A stretch of 64,000 nucleotides of DNA, from NCBI RefSeq assembly GCF_018279705.1, contig NZ_CP036498.1, positions 1,629,001-1,693,000 on the forward strand, in the 5' to 3' direction. This DNA comes from Tardiphaga alba (GTDB lineage: Bacteria > Pseudomonadota > Alphaproteobacteria > Rhizobiales > Xanthobacteraceae). Position numbers and translations under genes: made by a program. The notes under the pieces are model-generated. The model made no database searches, was not told the origin of the DNA, and saw nothing but the letters and a program-made list of their open reading frames with translations. Of the stretch, positions 62,899 to 64,000 are shown one piece after another; position 1 is the stretch's first letter; each line of letters opens with the position of its first letter.

Positions 62899-64000
62899 TC
62901 ATGAGGCTCGCGCGACGCGCGCCAGTCGCATCGGTCGCGGTGCATCGGCCAGATTGCGCCAGCGATAGAGCGGCGTATCCGGCGCCGGATTGAGCTCCGG
63001 CGTCCAGCCCGTGATCTTCTCGATCTCGAAATAGCGCATCGGCGTGCCGCGCCACATGGTGGTGAAGGACCCGATAGGCTCCAGCGTCGCGCCCGCCGCG
63101 CGCAGCAATTCGCGCTGGTCATCGATGCCCGCAATCAGCAGGCCGGGATGACCGGTGATCTGCGCCGAGCCGGGATCGCTGAAATCGAGAAATCTGGCGC
63201 GCTCGGTCACCTGGACCACCGGCACGCGATCCCGCAGATGCCATCGGAGCATGGCATAGACGCGGTAATTGGTCGTCGCGATCCAGGTCGCGCCGGTGTT
63301 TCGCATGTCCTGCAGGGCCCTTTCGGCGACCTTGTCGTAGCCGGCTTCCGTGCCGACCGGATCGTTGCGGCCGAACAGATTCCATGGCGCCACCGTGCAG
63401 TAGAGGAATGACAGAACGACAAACGTCATCCCGACCGCGATCGACGCTTGAACGCTGCGCCAATAGATGCGGATCGTCCCGTTCGACCAGCCTTCGCCCG
63501 GCAGCTCGACCATGTTGATCGCAGCACCGGCGATGGCGGCGGGCCACAGGAACATCGGCCAGGTATCGCCGACGCGCAGGCTCAGCGATGTCCACACGAA
63601 GTACAGAAACGGCACCAGCACCGAGCTTGAGAACAGCAGCGCGATCGGATCCTGCCGGCGCCATCCGCGCCAGGCCGTGACGGCGCAGGCCGACACGATC
63701 AGCGGCAGCAGGACGAAGCCGACCTGCACGAATTGCAGGCCGAAGAACTCGCCGAATGTCCGCAGCGACCAGTCATGGGCTGCGGTCACCCGCACGAACT
63801 GGAAACGGAACGAAGCCCAGTCATGCGCCTCGTTCCAGATCAGCACCGGCGACGACACGATGATTGCAATCAGAGTCGCCAGCCAGGGATAGGGGCTTGT
63901 GAGCCAGCGCAGCCGCCAGGCCGGCACCAGCATGAAGACGAGGATGCCCGGCACGAACATCAGCGCGGTGAGCTTGGCCAGCATTGCGAGGCCGCCGAAC
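62899..64000 (-). CDS. Polytopic membrane glycosyltransferase-like protein (GT39/PMT-type), partial
   Basis: The frame is still open at the right edge, so only the C-terminal 367 residues are seen. Several membrane helices (LTALMFVPGILVFMLVPAW, WLATLIAIIVSSPVLIW, FVLLPLIVSACAVTAW, IALLFSSSVLVPFLYFVW) are followed by a periplasmic C-terminal domain of about 170 residues. The visible layout fits dolichyl-phosphate-mannose transferase/ArnT-like (GT39, PF13231-type) enzymes, which transfer a sugar from a polyprenyl-phosphate carrier. The catalytic Asp pair in the first periplasmic loop would lie outside the window, so the family call is moderate. Confidence 0.7.
   Translation of the reverse strand, partial: FGGLAMLAKLTALMFVPGILVFMLVPAWRLRWLTSPYPWLATLIAIIVSSPVLIWNEAHDWASFRFQFVRVTAAHDWSLRTFGEFFGLQFVQVGFVLLPLIVSACAVTAWRGWRRQDPIALLFSSSVLVPFLYFVWTSLSLRVGDTWPMFLWPAAIAGAAINMVELPGEGWSNGTIRIYWRSVQASIAVGMTFVVLSFLYCTVAPWNLFGRNDPVGTEAGYDKVAERALQDMRNTGATWIATTNYRVYAMLRWHLRDRVPVVQVTERARFLDFSDPGSAQITGHPGLLIAGIDDQRELLRAAGATLEPIGSFTTMWRGTPMRYFEIEKITGWTPELNPAPDTPLYRWRNLADAPRPMRLARVARAS

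Overview
The window looks like chromosomal DNA of a high-GC alphaproteobacterium, most likely Nitrobacteraceae (the Bradyrhizobium / Rhodopseudomonas / Tardiphaga group). The reasons are the protein families (SoxCD, IalB-like protein, DUF1045 with PhnM, ECF42-type sigma factor), the codon usage, and several families of palindromic intergenic repeats (GTAGCCCGGATGGAG..., CCGTCATTGCGAGGAG..., GTAGGGTGGGC...) of a kind known in these genomes. I saw no rRNA, tRNA, CRISPR array, transposase or phage gene. The genus is an inference.

Layout. 1-1.8 kb: end of a sulfur-oxidation (sox) cluster, with soxC (cut by the window edge), soxD and a small cytochrome c. 1.8-3.8 kb: a chemoreceptor on the other strand. 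4.2-12.5 kb: one giant glycine-rich autotransporter with about 31 repeat units, followed by an IalB-like secreted protein and a secreted dienelactone-hydrolase-like protein. 14.3-19.1 kb: a four-gene operon with a secreted TPR-CHAT protease-like protein, a small secreted protein and two zinc-ribbon proteins. 19.2-25 kb: acyl-CoA ligase, acyl-CoA dehydrogenase, an unknown protein and an amidase with a histone-like basic tail. 25.3-30.3 kb: two IlvD/Edd dehydratases around a DEDDh exonuclease. 30.4-31.6 kb: a TPR-methyltransferase. 31.6-38.2 kb: a phosphonate locus, with DUF1045-phnM-hexapeptide transferase on one strand and phnC-D-E-E on the other, around a divergent promoter with two candidate Pho boxes. 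38.2-44.1 kb: GST/TetR pair, YCII-ECF42 sigma pair, and small membrane and efflux genes. 44.2-45.3 kb: an AT-richer FkbM methyltransferase. 45.4-50 kb: SDR, TonB receptor, GST and a second YCII protein. 50.1-57.2 kb: glycogen synthase, MFS and MATE exporters, HxlR regulator and a second acyl-CoA ligase. 57.4-64 kb: LemA plus two TPM proteins, GST, a membrane protein with a large soluble C-terminus, a secreted CXXCH protein, a 52-residue membrane protein and the C-terminus of a polytopic glycosyltransferase-like protein (cut by the edge).

Quality warning. Six otherwise well-preserved genes (CHAT protein, TPR-methyltransferase, first phnE, TetR, glgA twice, HxlR) are broken by frameshifts. All seven are restored by adding one G or C to a G/C run. 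A shared sequencing or consensus error explains this better than gene decay, so these genes are probably intact in the organism.

The best candidates for something undescribed are the secreted CHAT plus tandem zinc-ribbon operon, the giant autotransporter with its phased upstream direct repeat, and the phosphonate locus in which a 2H-phosphoesterase-like DUF1045 protein sits beside PhnM with no PhnP or C-P lyase core in view.
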